Shown piece after piece: positions 46,270 through 54,717 of a DNA stretch of 64,000 nt. The DNA lies in contig UQBM01000002.1 of NCBI GenBank assembly GCA_900539265.1, positions 27,433 to 91,432 of the forward strand, read 5' to 3'. The notes below the pieces were generated by a model that had not been told where the DNA came from, did no database searches, and was given only the letters and a program-made list of their open reading frames with translations. The stretch's first letter is position 1, and each line of letters opens with the position of its first letter. Source of the DNA: an uncultured Mollicutes bacterium. GTDB lineage: Bacteria; Bacillota_I; Bacilli_A; ML615J-28; CAG-313. Position numbers and translations under genes: made by a program.

Positions 46270-46317
46270 AAAAAACAAAAGAGTTAACTTCCTTATAATT
46301 TAGAATGTTAACTTTTC
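46270..46317 (-). terminator. Terminator of the trk-amidase-lipoprotein operon
   Basis: AAAAGTTAAC pairs with GTTAACTCTTTT on the minus strand around an 18-base loop, followed by a T-rich run. Confidence 0.65.
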
Positions 46318-46355
46318 ATACTATATTTTAAATATGATTTTTTTAAAGGTTCATT

Positions 46356-46844
46356 TTATTCAACTTTAATTGTTTTAGCCCATTCAAGAAATTGATCTTT
46401 GTATTCATCAAATTCAGATTCTTTAGACCAAAAATTCATCGTATAATATTTACTAGTTCCCTCTTTGGTAATAAGCATATATTTAAAGGTTATATTTTGA
46501 GCGGTTGCGGTATAATACGCATAGCAAAAGGTTACACCATCTTCATCATAATTCATAATATCTGCTGTCTTGCCTGATACATTTAACACTTTTTGAGTAT
46601 AATGTTCAAGTTGATTATCAGAAACTCCTACAGAAGTTTTATATTCACCATTTCCCATAAACCCAATTTTACTAGTAAGCAGTAAAACTTGTGCATTTTC
46701 ATCATTGCCATATTTAAATTTATTAGTAAGTGTTACCGTAATTCCGTTCGATGAAAATTCTTTTGGCTTACTTGCACAAGATGATAGAGTACTTACCATT
46801 ATAAGCATTACTCCAAGCATTAGAACAATTTTAAATTTTTTCAT
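46356..46844 (-). CDS. Small secreted lipoprotein
   Basis: Signal II peptide: MKKFKIVLMLGVMLIMVST followed by LSSC, with the lipidated Cys23. The ATG at 46842-46844 after GGAGGTAATT is chosen. The mature part (about 140 residues) is a mixed alpha/beta domain with no family I recognise. It ends in SEFDEYKDQFLEWAKTIKVE, the type of C-terminal helix seen in many small stress- or binding-lipoproteins. It is the last gene of the operon beginning with trkA and overlaps the pseudouridine synthase gene by 14 bases. Confidence 0.85.
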   Translation of the reverse strand: MKKFKIVLMLGVMLIMVSTLSSCASKPKEFSSNGITVTLTNKFKYGNDENAQVLLLTSKIGFMGNGEYKTSVGVSDNQLEHYTQKVLNVSGKTADIMNYDEDGVTFCYAYYTATAQNITFKYMLITKEGTSKYYTMNFWSKESEFDEYKDQFLEWAKTIKVE

Positions 46845-47520
46845 AATTACCTCCATTAAATTTTAAAATTTCATTCTCTTTTAATTCATTTAACATATAC
46901 TTGCCAATTCTAATTCTTTTAAGTGTCTTTACAGTATTACCACCCCTTATTACTAAGCGTCTAATTTGATGGTACTTGCCATCTGTTAATATAATTTGAA
47001 AACTATTATCATTTATTATTTTAACTATCGTTTCTTTAGTTATCTTGTTGCGAATAGTAATAGGGGTTTTTAGACTTTCTAATAATTTTTGATCAATTGG
47101 TTTTTCTAAAGTAACAATATATTCTTTTTCAACATTTTCATAAGAATTTGCGAGATAATTTGAAAAAGCACCATCATTTGTTAGAATTATAAGACCGCTA
47201 CTTTCTTTATCAAGCCGACCAACACAAAAAACTCGATAAGGTAAATTAACCTGATTTATAATATTATTTTTTATATTAAGATTGTTTGTACAAATAACTC
47301 CAACTGGTTTATGATATAAATAATAAACATATGGTACCTTAGATAAAATGATACCATCTACCATAATTATATCACATTCTTTTACAATATATGATAATTG
47401 ATGATACTGATTATTTACTAAAACACGTTTTTGCTCAATTAAAGACTTTACTTGACTTTTAGTATAGTTACCACACTCTTTTAAATATTTAGCAAGATGT
47501 ATTTTAGAAGATGAACTCAT
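46831..47520 (-). CDS. Second RsuA/RluB-type pseudouridine synthase
   Basis: S4 domain (LAKYLKECGNYTKSQVKSLI) followed by the catalytic segment FCVGRLDKESSGLIILTND, with the catalytic Asp after GRL, and DGKYHQIRRLVIRGG. The starting Met is at 47518-47520, just after an AGAAGAG sequence; a further upstream Met (47538) is possible. The gene overlaps the amidase gene end by 17 bases, or 35 if the upstream Met is used. It is one of two such enzymes in the window (the other at 16496); that both are normal length and carry the catalytic motif suggests different rRNA targets. Confidence 0.85.
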   Translation of the reverse strand: MSSSSKIHLAKYLKECGNYTKSQVKSLIEQKRVLVNNQYHQLSYIVKECDIIMVDGIILSKVPYVYYLYHKPVGVICTNNLNIKNNIINQVNLPYRVFCVGRLDKESSGLIILTNDGAFSNYLANSYENVEKEYIVTLEKPIDQKLLESLKTPITIRNKITKETIVKIINDNSFQIILTDGKYHQIRRLVIRGGNTVKTLKRIRIGKYMLNELKENEILKFNGGNYEKI

Positions 47521-48523
47521 ACTCTTCTTGTCTTTCATCCTTTTTAGTAATAATTTTGTAGTGCCGCCTTTGTGGATTAGAACTAATCCGACCATTTGGT
47601 AAGATATTATCACAAAGCGGTACTAATAATATTTGATACCCTTCTTTTTCAAATTGAAGAACATCATATTCGGTTTTAACTAATTTTATAAAATGCGACC
47701 ATAAATCATTTTCTCTTAAAGTTTGTGGACAATTTTTACCACTAAAAAAATGATGTGGTCGAATACTATCTAACGTTAGGTGATATTTATCTAATAATCT
47801 AGCAACTAATTTACTTGCCAATTGATAGTTAAGATATATATCATCACCTTGATTAACACAAATTTCAATTCCGATACCATTATTATTGCCACCACGATTA
47901 GCAATTGTTTGATAAGTTTGATTAAAATATGTTTCTCCTAAATAATATACATTATCTTTTATTACTACTAAGATTCCATCATCATTTATATCTGATTGAG
48001 AAAGAGTTTTAGTAGCAGTTGGAACTACAACACTTGTCTTTTGATTATTGATATAATAATATCCATCTTTAATTGTAACTTTACAATCACTTTGTTGAAT
48101 GATGTTAGTATGATACAATTTATAATCAAAGTTAGTACCATCTCCTGCATGGTAGGCGATTTCATTATCAGGAATATTGTGATAAATTCCGTCATTACCA
48201 ACAACATATTGAAAACTAGCATTATATTGTGTATCGTTATGAATTTGCGTTTTAACAACATTACTCCAATATCTAGCATTTCTTTTTCTATTGGTATCTC
48301 CTGTATCATGAATTACAAGATACTTTTTTTCTTTAATTCTACCATCACGATTGCTATTTGACTTAGGGGCAAAATTTTCTTTAATTTCTAAATTCGAAAA
48401 AAGGTATGGAAGTATACTACTAATAAGATGATGTTTATAATTAAATTCATATCCATATACAATTATATCTTTTGTAAAAACATCTTTTGATAAATCTTTA
48501 AAATACTTTAATACTTTATTCAT
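47504..48523 (-). CDS. N-acetylmuramoyl-L-alanine amidase (Amidase_2 type), no signal peptide
   Basis: Zinc amidase cleaving between muramic acid and the stem peptide. Visible are YLVIHDTGDTN with the first zinc His, NASFQYVVGNDGIYHNIPDNEIAYHAGDG, GIGIEICVN with the acid, and RPHHFFSGKNCP, which holds the second His and the Cys/Asp position. There is no signal peptide or membrane helix at the N-terminus (KVLKYFKDLSKDVF), as in phage-type or cytoplasmic recycling amidases. The C-terminus (about 100 residues, ending RRHYKIITKKDE) has no obvious domain. It is co-transcribed with trkH and the pseudouridine synthase. Confidence 0.88.
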   Translation of the reverse strand: MNKVLKYFKDLSKDVFTKDIIVYGYEFNYKHHLISSILPYLFSNLEIKENFAPKSNSNRDGRIKEKKYLVIHDTGDTNRKRNARYWSNVVKTQIHNDTQYNASFQYVVGNDGIYHNIPDNEIAYHAGDGTNFDYKLYHTNIIQQSDCKVTIKDGYYYINNQKTSVVVPTATKTLSQSDINDDGILVVIKDNVYYLGETYFNQTYQTIANRGGNNNGIGIEICVNQGDDIYLNYQLASKLVARLLDKYHLTLDSIRPHHFFSGKNCPQTLRENDLWSHFIKLVKTEYDVLQFEKEGYQILLVPLCDNILPNGRISSNPQRRHYKIITKKDERQEEYEFIF

Positions 48524-48533
48524 TTTAAACCTA

Positions 48534-50081
48534 CTATTTTTTCCATGTTTTAGGAGTAAACAAAATGAGTACTGGCAAAATTTCTAATCGACCAATTAAC
48601 ATTGCAAAAGTTAAAATAATCTTGGAAAAATGATTATATAAATCAAATGATCCATACGGACCTACTGACTCAAGTCCCGGTCCAATATTAGAAAGACAAG
48701 AAATAGTGGCTGAAAAGTTTGAAACAAAACCATGAGTAACTTCTTTCCCTGCTACATCAATTATAGTTCCATTAATAGGGTCACAAGATAAAATTAAAAT
48801 AATAATAAAAGTCAAGAAAAAATATAAAGTGATAAAAGCAAAAACATCATGAATTGTCGTCTCCTCAAGGGTTTTACCTTCAAATTTAGTTTTAGATATA
48901 TATCTAGGATTAATCAATTTACGAATTTTAGTAAAAATTCCTTTAAAACCAATTACTAATCTAGATATTTTAATTCCTCCACCTGTTGAACCGGCCATTG
49001 CCCCCGATATCATTAAGATAAGAATAATACATTTAGAAAGTTCTGGCCAATATTCATAATTAGTTGTTGAATAACCCGTTGTAGTAATAATTGATGCTAC
49101 TTGAAAATAAGAATGTCTAAAAATTTCCTCTAAATTAAGTGCGCTTAAACTTTGTAAATTGTCAATTTGACTACCAATAACATTAAAACAAATTATGAGA
49201 ACAGAAATCACAATAATAGTTAAATAAGTTTTTAATTCTTCACTTCTAAAAACTTCTTTACATTTTCCAATTAAAATCAAATAATATAGACTAAAGTTAA
49301 TTCCAAATAAAATTAAAAAAGTTGCTATTACATATTGAGAATAGGCACTAAAATATTCCATACTATTTGTAGCAAAACCAAAACCACCAGTTCCTGCACT
49401 ACCAAAAGCTGTTAAAAGGCTATTAAACAAATCCATTTGATATACACTACCATCGGAAGTTATATTTTTAGGACTAAATAATAAGAAGATAACTTCAACA
49501 ATGGTGAGGCCCAAATAAATCAAATAAAGGATTCTAGTGGTCATTTTCATTTTAGATGCCAACTTTCCTACTTGAGGCCCAGGACTTTCAGCCTTTAATA
49601 AATGAAGTGAAGAACCATCATCACTTTCGGGAATAAAAATTAAAATGAAAACGAGAATTCCCATTCCTCCAATCCAATGAGTAAGACTACGCCAAAAAAG
49701 TGAACTATGAGCTAATTTTGTAATATCAGGAATAATACTAGCTCCCGTTGTAGTAAATCCTGACATTGTTTCAAACAAAGCATCAATATAATTGGGAATA
49801 TCTTTATTAATAACAAAGGGCAAAGCGCCGAAAATAGTCATTACAATCCATGTTAAGGCACATACCGCAAATCCTTCTTTTTGGTATAAACCATTTCTGT
49901 TTGGTTTTAATAGTTGCAATAGTTTACCCAAAATAATTAAACAACAACTAGGTATTAGAAAGGATAAAATATATATATAATTTTCTTTATAAATAATAGA
50001 AACAACAAAAGGGAAAAACATTAAGATTCCTTCAAGAATCATTATTTTACCAACAATTTTACCAATTACTTTAAAATTCAT
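48534..50081 (-). CDS. trkH: Potassium uptake protein TrkH
   Basis: Pore-forming subunit of Trk potassium uptake. The 515 residues contain the usual eight to ten membrane segments plus four re-entrant loops. Filter-like loops are TMSGFTTTGASI, GSAGTGGFGF, ITTTGYSTTNY and CLSNIGPGLE, each with the Gly of the filter. It lies eight bases after trkA and ten before the amidase. Length and motifs are normal for TrkH/KtrB; the presence of TrkA with two Rossmann domains supports TrkH. Confidence 0.9.
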   Translation of the reverse strand: MNFKVIGKIVGKIMILEGILMFFPFVVSIIYKENYIYILSFLIPSCCLIILGKLLQLLKPNRNGLYQKEGFAVCALTWIVMTIFGALPFVINKDIPNYIDALFETMSGFTTTGASIIPDITKLAHSSLFWRSLTHWIGGMGILVFILIFIPESDDGSSLHLLKAESPGPQVGKLASKMKMTTRILYLIYLGLTIVEVIFLLFSPKNITSDGSVYQMDLFNSLLTAFGSAGTGGFGFATNSMEYFSAYSQYVIATFLILFGINFSLYYLILIGKCKEVFRSEELKTYLTIIVISVLIICFNVIGSQIDNLQSLSALNLEEIFRHSYFQVASIITTTGYSTTNYEYWPELSKCIILILMISGAMAGSTGGGIKISRLVIGFKGIFTKIRKLINPRYISKTKFEGKTLEETTIHDVFAFITLYFFLTFIIILILSCDPINGTIIDVAGKEVTHGFVSNFSATISCLSNIGPGLESVGPYGSFDLYNHFSKIILTFAMLIGRLEILPVLILFTPKTWKK

Positions 50082-50089
50082 ATCATTAC

Positions 50090-51445
50090 CTATTCAAAAG
50101 CATCCATTAAATCATCAAATTGTTGATGCGTAGTAACAACTAATACTCTATCATTGAGTTGGATAAAATCATTACCACTAGGAATTAAAACATTACCATC
50201 TCTTATAATGCATGCTATTAAACAATTTTCTTTAATATTTAAATCTTTTAAGGGTTTATTATAAAATTTTTCCTTTTTCTTTGCATCAAATTCTAAAGCC
50301 TCAACTTGATTATTAACTAGTTTATATAAAGTTAAAACATTGCTACCTCTTTTATTGGAAAGTGCTCTAATATAACTAATAATTTTACTTGCTACAATAT
50401 CTTTAGGTGAAACAATACTAGCAATTCCTAAATCATTTACCATTGTAAGAAAACTGTTGCGTTTAATTTTAGCGATAACCTTTTTTATTTTAAGTCCTGT
50501 TGCATACATTGAAACAATAATATTTTCTTCATCTACATTTGTTAAAGCAATACATGCATCTGAGGCCTCAATACCTTCTTCAATTAATAACTCATGGTCA
50601 GTTCCATCACCACAAATCACATCAACTTTTGGCAATAATTCTGCCATTTCCTCTGCCCGATTTTTATTCATTTCAATTAACTTAATATGATATTTTTTAT
50701 TAGATAATTCTTTGGCTAAATAGTAACTAATCTTACCCCCACCTATTATCATAATATTTTTAAGTGGCGACTTAATTAAATTTAATTCCTTTAAAAAGGT
50801 TACAAGACTACTAGCGTTTGCAGTAATACTAAGTCGATCACCTTGTTCGATTTTAAAATTACCATTAGGAATAATAACATTACCAGCTCGTTGAATAGCA
50901 CAAATTAAAACCTTTGTTTTAATTTTTTTATTCATTGTAATTAAAGTTTCACCAATTAAAGGATTATTTTCCTCTACTAAAATTTCTACTAAATTAACTT
51001 TACCTTTAGCAAAAGGTTCCAACTTTAATAAAGATGGTAAATTAACCATATTAATAATTTCATCTGCTGTTTCTTGTTCAGGATTTACCACCATAGAAAG
51101 TCCTAATTCTTCTTGCATAAGTTTTGTTTGGCGTAAATATTCAGGATTTCTAACTCTAGCAATCGTGGAACTAGCACCAAGTTTTTTTGCAACCATTGAA
51201 GCTAAAATATTAATCTCATCCTCAGGTGTCACCGCAATCACTAAATCAGCAAACTTAACTCCCGCTTCTTCTTGAATATCAAGACTAGCACCATTACCAA
51301 CAACTCCCATCACATCATATCTTTCAATTAATTCTTCTACCTTTTCTCGGTTATTATCAACAATAACGAGGCTATGACCTTCTTTGCTAACATGTTCAAT
51401 AATCGTCTTACCAATTTTACCACAACCAATTACAATTATTTTCAT
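50090..51445 (-). CDS. trkA: Potassium uptake regulatory subunit TrkA
   Basis: Cytoplasmic NAD-binding subunit gating TrkH. It contains two RCK units: VIGCGKIGKTIIEHVSKEG (residues 4-22) with D-N-N after the second strand, and MIIGGGKISYYLAKELS near 225. Each is followed by a TrkA_C domain (the last about 380-450). The 451 residues are typical of two-domain TrkA. The ATG at 51443-51445 after GAGG is chosen because the earlier Met would remove the ribosome site. It is the first gene of the operon. Confidence 0.92.
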   Translation of the reverse strand: MKIIVIGCGKIGKTIIEHVSKEGHSLVIVDNNREKVEELIERYDVMGVVGNGASLDIQEEAGVKFADLVIAVTPEDEINILASMVAKKLGASSTIARVRNPEYLRQTKLMQEELGLSMVVNPEQETADEIINMVNLPSLLKLEPFAKGKVNLVEILVEENNPLIGETLITMNKKIKTKVLICAIQRAGNVIIPNGNFKIEQGDRLSITANASSLVTFLKELNLIKSPLKNIMIIGGGKISYYLAKELSNKKYHIKLIEMNKNRAEEMAELLPKVDVICGDGTDHELLIEEGIEASDACIALTNVDEENIIVSMYATGLKIKKVIAKIKRNSFLTMVNDLGIASIVSPKDIVASKIISYIRALSNKRGSNVLTLYKLVNNQVEALEFDAKKKEKFYNKPLKDLNIKENCLIACIIRDGNVLIPSGNDFIQLNDRVLVVTTHQQFDDLMDAFE

Positions 51446-51467
51446 AATATATATCCTCATTCCAAAT

Positions 51468-51495
51468 AATAAAACCCTAGAACGACTAGAGTTTT
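51468..51495 (-). terminator. Terminator after the anti-sigma-linked lipoprotein
   Basis: Minus strand AAAACTCTAG pairs with CTAGGGTTTT, with a T-rich tail; it lies between the lipoprotein and trkA genes. Confidence 0.7.
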
Positions 51496-51560
51496 ATTAT
51501 AAAAATATTTAGTTATATTATAACACACTAAAATAGTGATGTCAATTTTATTATTAGTTT

Positions 51561-52466
51561 TTATCCTTGAACCTCAATTTTCTCTCCATTGTCAATATTA
51601 GTAAATAAATAATAATTAGAACCATCTTCTTTGGTTAAATATTCACATAAAAATTTAGATTGAATTTCATTAAATTCTACTTCAATTTTTATTTTATTGT
51701 TATTATTAGAATCTTTCACTTCAATTTTTTCTTTCTTACCATTTATTTCTTTCTCAATTTCAATAACCATTTTCCCATTTTTTTGTTTAAATTCCATTTC
51801 AAATTCATTAACAGTTCTACCATTTTTTACTACTTCATATTCATACTCAGTTTTATTATTTTCTTTTTCTTGAGAAATTTTTACATAATTATCTTTATCA
51901 AAAATAATTTCTAATTCTATTTCTAGTTCATCTTTTTCAACTTCTTTTTCACCAAATACCTTATATTCTTGACCATCAACGATAGCAATGCCTTCTAAAG
52001 TAGTTTCCACTTCATCCTTATCTTTGCCTTTATCATCATCATTTACAATCGTTTCTTTGTAATAAATAATATATGTTTGTTCTTCATTATCTAAACCTTG
52101 ACCATTATATGTAATTTTAGTTTCATATAAATCTTTATCCGATTCTTCTACAACAAACTTATTTTCAATATCATCAACAATGGTTGCCATACTTTTTACA
52201 AAATTTGCAAGTTCATTAAAATCAAGTTCAAATTGTTTTGTTAAAAGCACCTTTTGATTACCCCCTCTTTGACTTGATAAATTTACTGTATTGGTTTCTA
52301 ATTGATTATCTAAAAAACCTATTGATGCCACAATATTTTGAGAATAGATATCTTTTATGCTCATTGAATGATTCGTAAATGTTTTTTTACAAGATATAAC
52401 CATCATTGATACTAACCCTAATCCTAACATTGAAATAATTAACAAAAATAACTTACTTTTTTTCAT
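51561..52466 (-). CDS. Lipoprotein related to the anti-sigma factor ectodomain
   Basis: Lipoprotein of 301 residues with lipobox VISC (Cys26). The mature part is highly charged, with Glu/Lys-rich segments such as EMEFKQKNGKMVIEIEKEIN. Its C-terminal half aligns with the ectodomain of the anti-sigma factor at 52534: both have an E-Y-x-V-x-G-E-K-E-V-E motif, an I-S-Q-E or V-C-Q-E segment, Y-E-Y-E, and E-I-E-x-K. This suggests one arose from the other by duplication and a similar ligand or partner. The upstream region carries the same element as the sigma gene. No known family. Confidence 0.85.
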   Translation of the reverse strand: MKKSKLFLLIISMLGLGLVSMMVISCKKTFTNHSMSIKDIYSQNIVASIGFLDNQLETNTVNLSSQRGGNQKVLLTKQFELDFNELANFVKSMATIVDDIENKFVVEESDKDLYETKITYNGQGLDNEEQTYIIYYKETIVNDDDKGKDKDEVETTLEGIAIVDGQEYKVFGEKEVEKDELEIELEIIFDKDNYVKISQEKENNKTEYEYEVVKNGRTVNEFEMEFKQKNGKMVIEIEKEINGKKEKIEVKDSNNNNKIKIEVEFNEIQSKFLCEYLTKEDGSNYYLFTNIDNGEKIEVQG

Positions 52467-52497
52467 TTATATTTACCTCTTTCTTTTATATTCATCT

Positions 52498-52528
52498 ATT
52501 AAACAAATGAAATTAAAAATTTATTGGT
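52498..52528 (-). promoter_or_regulatory. Shared ECF-type element, copy upstream of the lipoprotein
   Basis: Minus strand ACCAATAAA, 12 bp, TTTGTTTAAT, identical in both boxes and spacing to the copy at 54028-54058. Its end is 32 bases before the start. Confidence 0.6.
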
Positions 52529-52533
52529 AAATT

Positions 52534-53487
52534 TTAATTTTTTTCCTCAAATATATACTCATAATAATTATCATAAATAATAATTAACACTTCACCCTTA
52601 TAATTTTTTGTCTCCACATCGCACAAGATTTTACTATTCGTCATTTCAAATTCCATTTTATTATTAAGCTTACCTTCATAATCTTTATCTTCAATCGAAA
52701 TTTTATTGACATTTAATTCTTGTTTAATTTCAATTTCTAATGATTTTTGTTTTTTATTTTGATTATAATATATAAATTCATATTCATTTTCAGCATTTTC
52801 AATTTCTTGACAAACCTCAATATAATACGTATTAGTTATATATATTAGCAAAGTAGTTTCTATTTCTAATCCTTCAACTTCTTTTTCCCCCATAACTGAA
52901 TATTCTTTATCATTCATATATAAACATCCTACAATATGAGAAGAAACTTCATCTATATCACTATTCTCTTCATCGGTTTCTTCATTAAAATAAAACCATA
53001 CTTCTTCATTATTCACCTTAAAGTTATACATATATTGATAAGTTTTTTTATCACTTTTATATAAATTCACATCTATATTGGCCAAATTTAAATAGTTTTG
53101 GGCTAATATTAAATATGACTCTATTTCTTTTTTTACTTCATCTTGATTATTGTTAGAAAGTAAAACTCCTTGATTCATTGATGATGCTTCAATTAAACTA
53201 TAAACACCTAGAGTCTGATAGGCTAATTGCTTTTTAGCTTTAGACATTGAAATTTCAACTTTATTAAAACGATTCACTTTACCATCTATATTGATAACAA
53301 TAATAAACGTAATAAAAATTAAGAAGAAAGATAATAAAAGTCCCCAAACAAATTTATGATTTTTTTGTTTGCTATCCGTTTTTATAGGTTGATATATCAC
53401 ATCATTTAAGAAAGAAGAATCAAAAGTTGGCGTTTCAACTTCTTCTACTAAATGATTAAGATGTTTTTTTAAATCTTTAGTTTTCAT
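52534..53487 (-). CDS. Anti-sigma factor (membrane-anchored)
   Basis: About 45 cytoplasmic residues (with a helical, acidic pattern that may bind the sigma factor) are followed by one membrane helix (residues about 46-68) and a 250-residue outside domain. It overlaps the sigma gene by 11 bases, the normal sigma/anti-sigma arrangement. The ectodomain shares a 150-residue region with the lipoprotein at 51561 (for example EYSVMGEKEVEGLEIE against EYKVFGEKEVEKDELE). No Zn-binding HxxxCxxC ZAS motif is seen in the N-terminus. Confidence 0.78.
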   Translation of the reverse strand: MKTKDLKKHLNHLVEEVETPTFDSSFLNDVIYQPIKTDSKQKNHKFVWGLLLSFFLIFITFIIVINIDGKVNRFNKVEISMSKAKKQLAYQTLGVYSLIEASSMNQGVLLSNNNQDEVKKEIESYLILAQNYLNLANIDVNLYKSDKKTYQYMYNFKVNNEEVWFYFNEETDEENSDIDEVSSHIVGCLYMNDKEYSVMGEKEVEGLEIETTLLIYITNTYYIEVCQEIENAENEYEFIYYNQNKKQKSLEIEIKQELNVNKISIEDKDYEGKLNNKMEFEMTNSKILCDVETKNYKGEVLIIIYDNYYEYIFEEKN

Positions 53488-54010
53488 TTTCTTCTTCCAC
53501 CTTTCTTTTTAATTTTTTAATGGCTTTATTATAAAGCCAAAGGACTGTACCTAAGGGCATTTCTTTCATTTTTGCAATTTCTTTAAACTTTAAATTATCA
53601 ATAATATGTAAAATAACTATTTCTCTTTGTTTTTCATCTAAATAATCTAAAAGATAAAATAAATTAGGAACATCAGTTTTACTTTCTTCTTTAATAGAAT
53701 ATATATATTCTTCATCATTGATAACTCTTTTTTGTTTATGATATTCATTAATGGCTAAATTTCTAGCAATTGTTACAAGAAAATTAAAATAATTGGTATT
53801 CTTTTTATATTTATCAATATTATTTAAAAATCTCATATATGTTTCTTGTAAAAGATCTTCGCTTGATTGGCGGTTTCTAATAATATCATATATAAAGACA
53901 TATAATTGTTTACTGGTTTCATAATAAAATTCTTCAAAAGAATCATAGTTTCCAACTCTAAATTCTTCAATAATATCTTCTAAATTTCTTATATGAGGTT
54001 TTTGATTCAT
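53477..54010 (-). CDS. ECF-family RNA polymerase sigma factor
   Basis: The 177 residues contain sigma region 2 (about 20-90: YDIIRNRQSSEDLLQETYMR, TNYFNFLVTIARNLAIN), then region 4 (about 120-165: LDEKQREIVILHIID, then FKEIAKMKEMPLGTVLWLYNKAIKKLKR), the HTH that binds the -35. There is no region 1 or 3, as in the ECF group. The start overlaps nothing and follows AGAAGGA. It overlaps the anti-sigma gene. Which ECF group it belongs to cannot be said. A conserved upstream element (54028-54058) may be its own target promoter. Confidence 0.9.
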   Translation of the reverse strand: MNQKPHIRNLEDIIEEFRVGNYDSFEEFYYETSKQLYVFIYDIIRNRQSSEDLLQETYMRFLNNIDKYKKNTNYFNFLVTIARNLAINEYHKQKRVINDEEYIYSIKEESKTDVPNLFYLLDYLDEKQREIVILHIIDNLKFKEIAKMKEMPLGTVLWLYNKAIKKLKRKVEEENEN

Positions 54011-54027
54011 AACATTTCCTTCTACTG

Positions 54028-54058
54028 ATTAAACAAAATTTAATACAATTTTATTGGT
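54028..54058 (-). promoter_or_regulatory. Shared ECF-type element, copy upstream of the sigma factor
   Basis: Minus strand ACCAATAAA (54050-54058), 12 bp, TTTGTTTAAT (54028-54037). The identical arrangement precedes the lipoprotein gene (52498-52528). The A-A-C-C core resembles the -35 of ECF promoters. The gap to the sigma gene start is only 17 bases, so transcription would begin just before the ribosome site. Confidence 0.6.
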
Positions 54059-54082
54059 TTTCTTTAATTATATTTTAAATAA

Positions 54083-54110
54083 ATAAAAAAGCCAATCATT
54101 TGGCCTTTTT
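54083..54110 (-). terminator. Terminator after the PAP2-like gene
   Basis: AAAAAGCCAA and TTGGCCTTTTT flank a four-base loop; the PAP2-like gene stop is at its edge. Confidence 0.85.
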
Positions 54111-54696
54111 AATTTAAAATTAACATCAAAACAAATATTACAATAATTGGAACAAGACTACCACCTAATAATTGGTAGATGGTATGTCTTTTCATTTTAA
54201 TGCTAGATATATATACAGCAACTCCTATTAACAAACCGATAATTGCAATAATATATAATTTAAAATAAACAAATAGCATAATCGGACCAATAATTCCACA
54301 AGCATGTCCACTAATTTTTAAGTGAAAAAACTGATTTACAATTGCTATTCCTAATCCTGATAACAAGTATTCAAGATAAATTAGCCAAAGTCCTTTTGTA
54401 TAAGAAGCAAAAAGTCCAATAATACAACCTAAAATATAACCTGCTACCGCAAATATAATGGCTAAATTTCGTTGTCCATTTCTTCCCTCATTTTTAAAAA
54501 AGGGGATAAATTTTTGTAAAGGATAAGCAAGGAGTGGCAAAAAGCCCAAAAAGAAAAGACTTAACAGATAGTACCAAATATTAGGATAAATTTCTGCTTT
54601 GAAAATTAAAAGCAAACTCAAAGTAACTATTGCCATAAAAGGAGCAACTGTTAAAATTCTAATAATTTTATGTATTTTATTAACTGATTTTTCCAT
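54109..54696 (-). CDS. PAP2-like membrane phosphatase
   Basis: About six membrane segments in 195 residues. Phosphatidic acid phosphatase-like pieces can be recognised: KFIPFFKNEGRNGQR in the first motif region, KISGHACG (the S-G-H motif), and KMKRHTIYQLLGGSL with the final histidine. The motifs are divergent from the classical ones, so activity on lipid phosphates (such as undecaprenyl pyrophosphate) is an inference. It lies between the ABC exporter and the sigma factor, on the same strand as both, but its terminator separates it from the sigma gene. Confidence 0.65.
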   Translation of the reverse strand: MEKSVNKIHKIIRILTVAPFMAIVTLSLLLIFKAEIYPNIWYYLLSLFFLGFLPLLAYPLQKFIPFFKNEGRNGQRNLAIIFAVAGYILGCIIGLFASYTKGLWLIYLEYLLSGLGIAIVNQFFHLKISGHACGIIGPIMLFVYFKLYIIAIIGLLIGVAVYISSIKMKRHTIYQLLGGSLVPIIVIFVLMLILN

Positions 54697-54717
54697 CTCT
54701 AAATCTACCTTTTTAAT

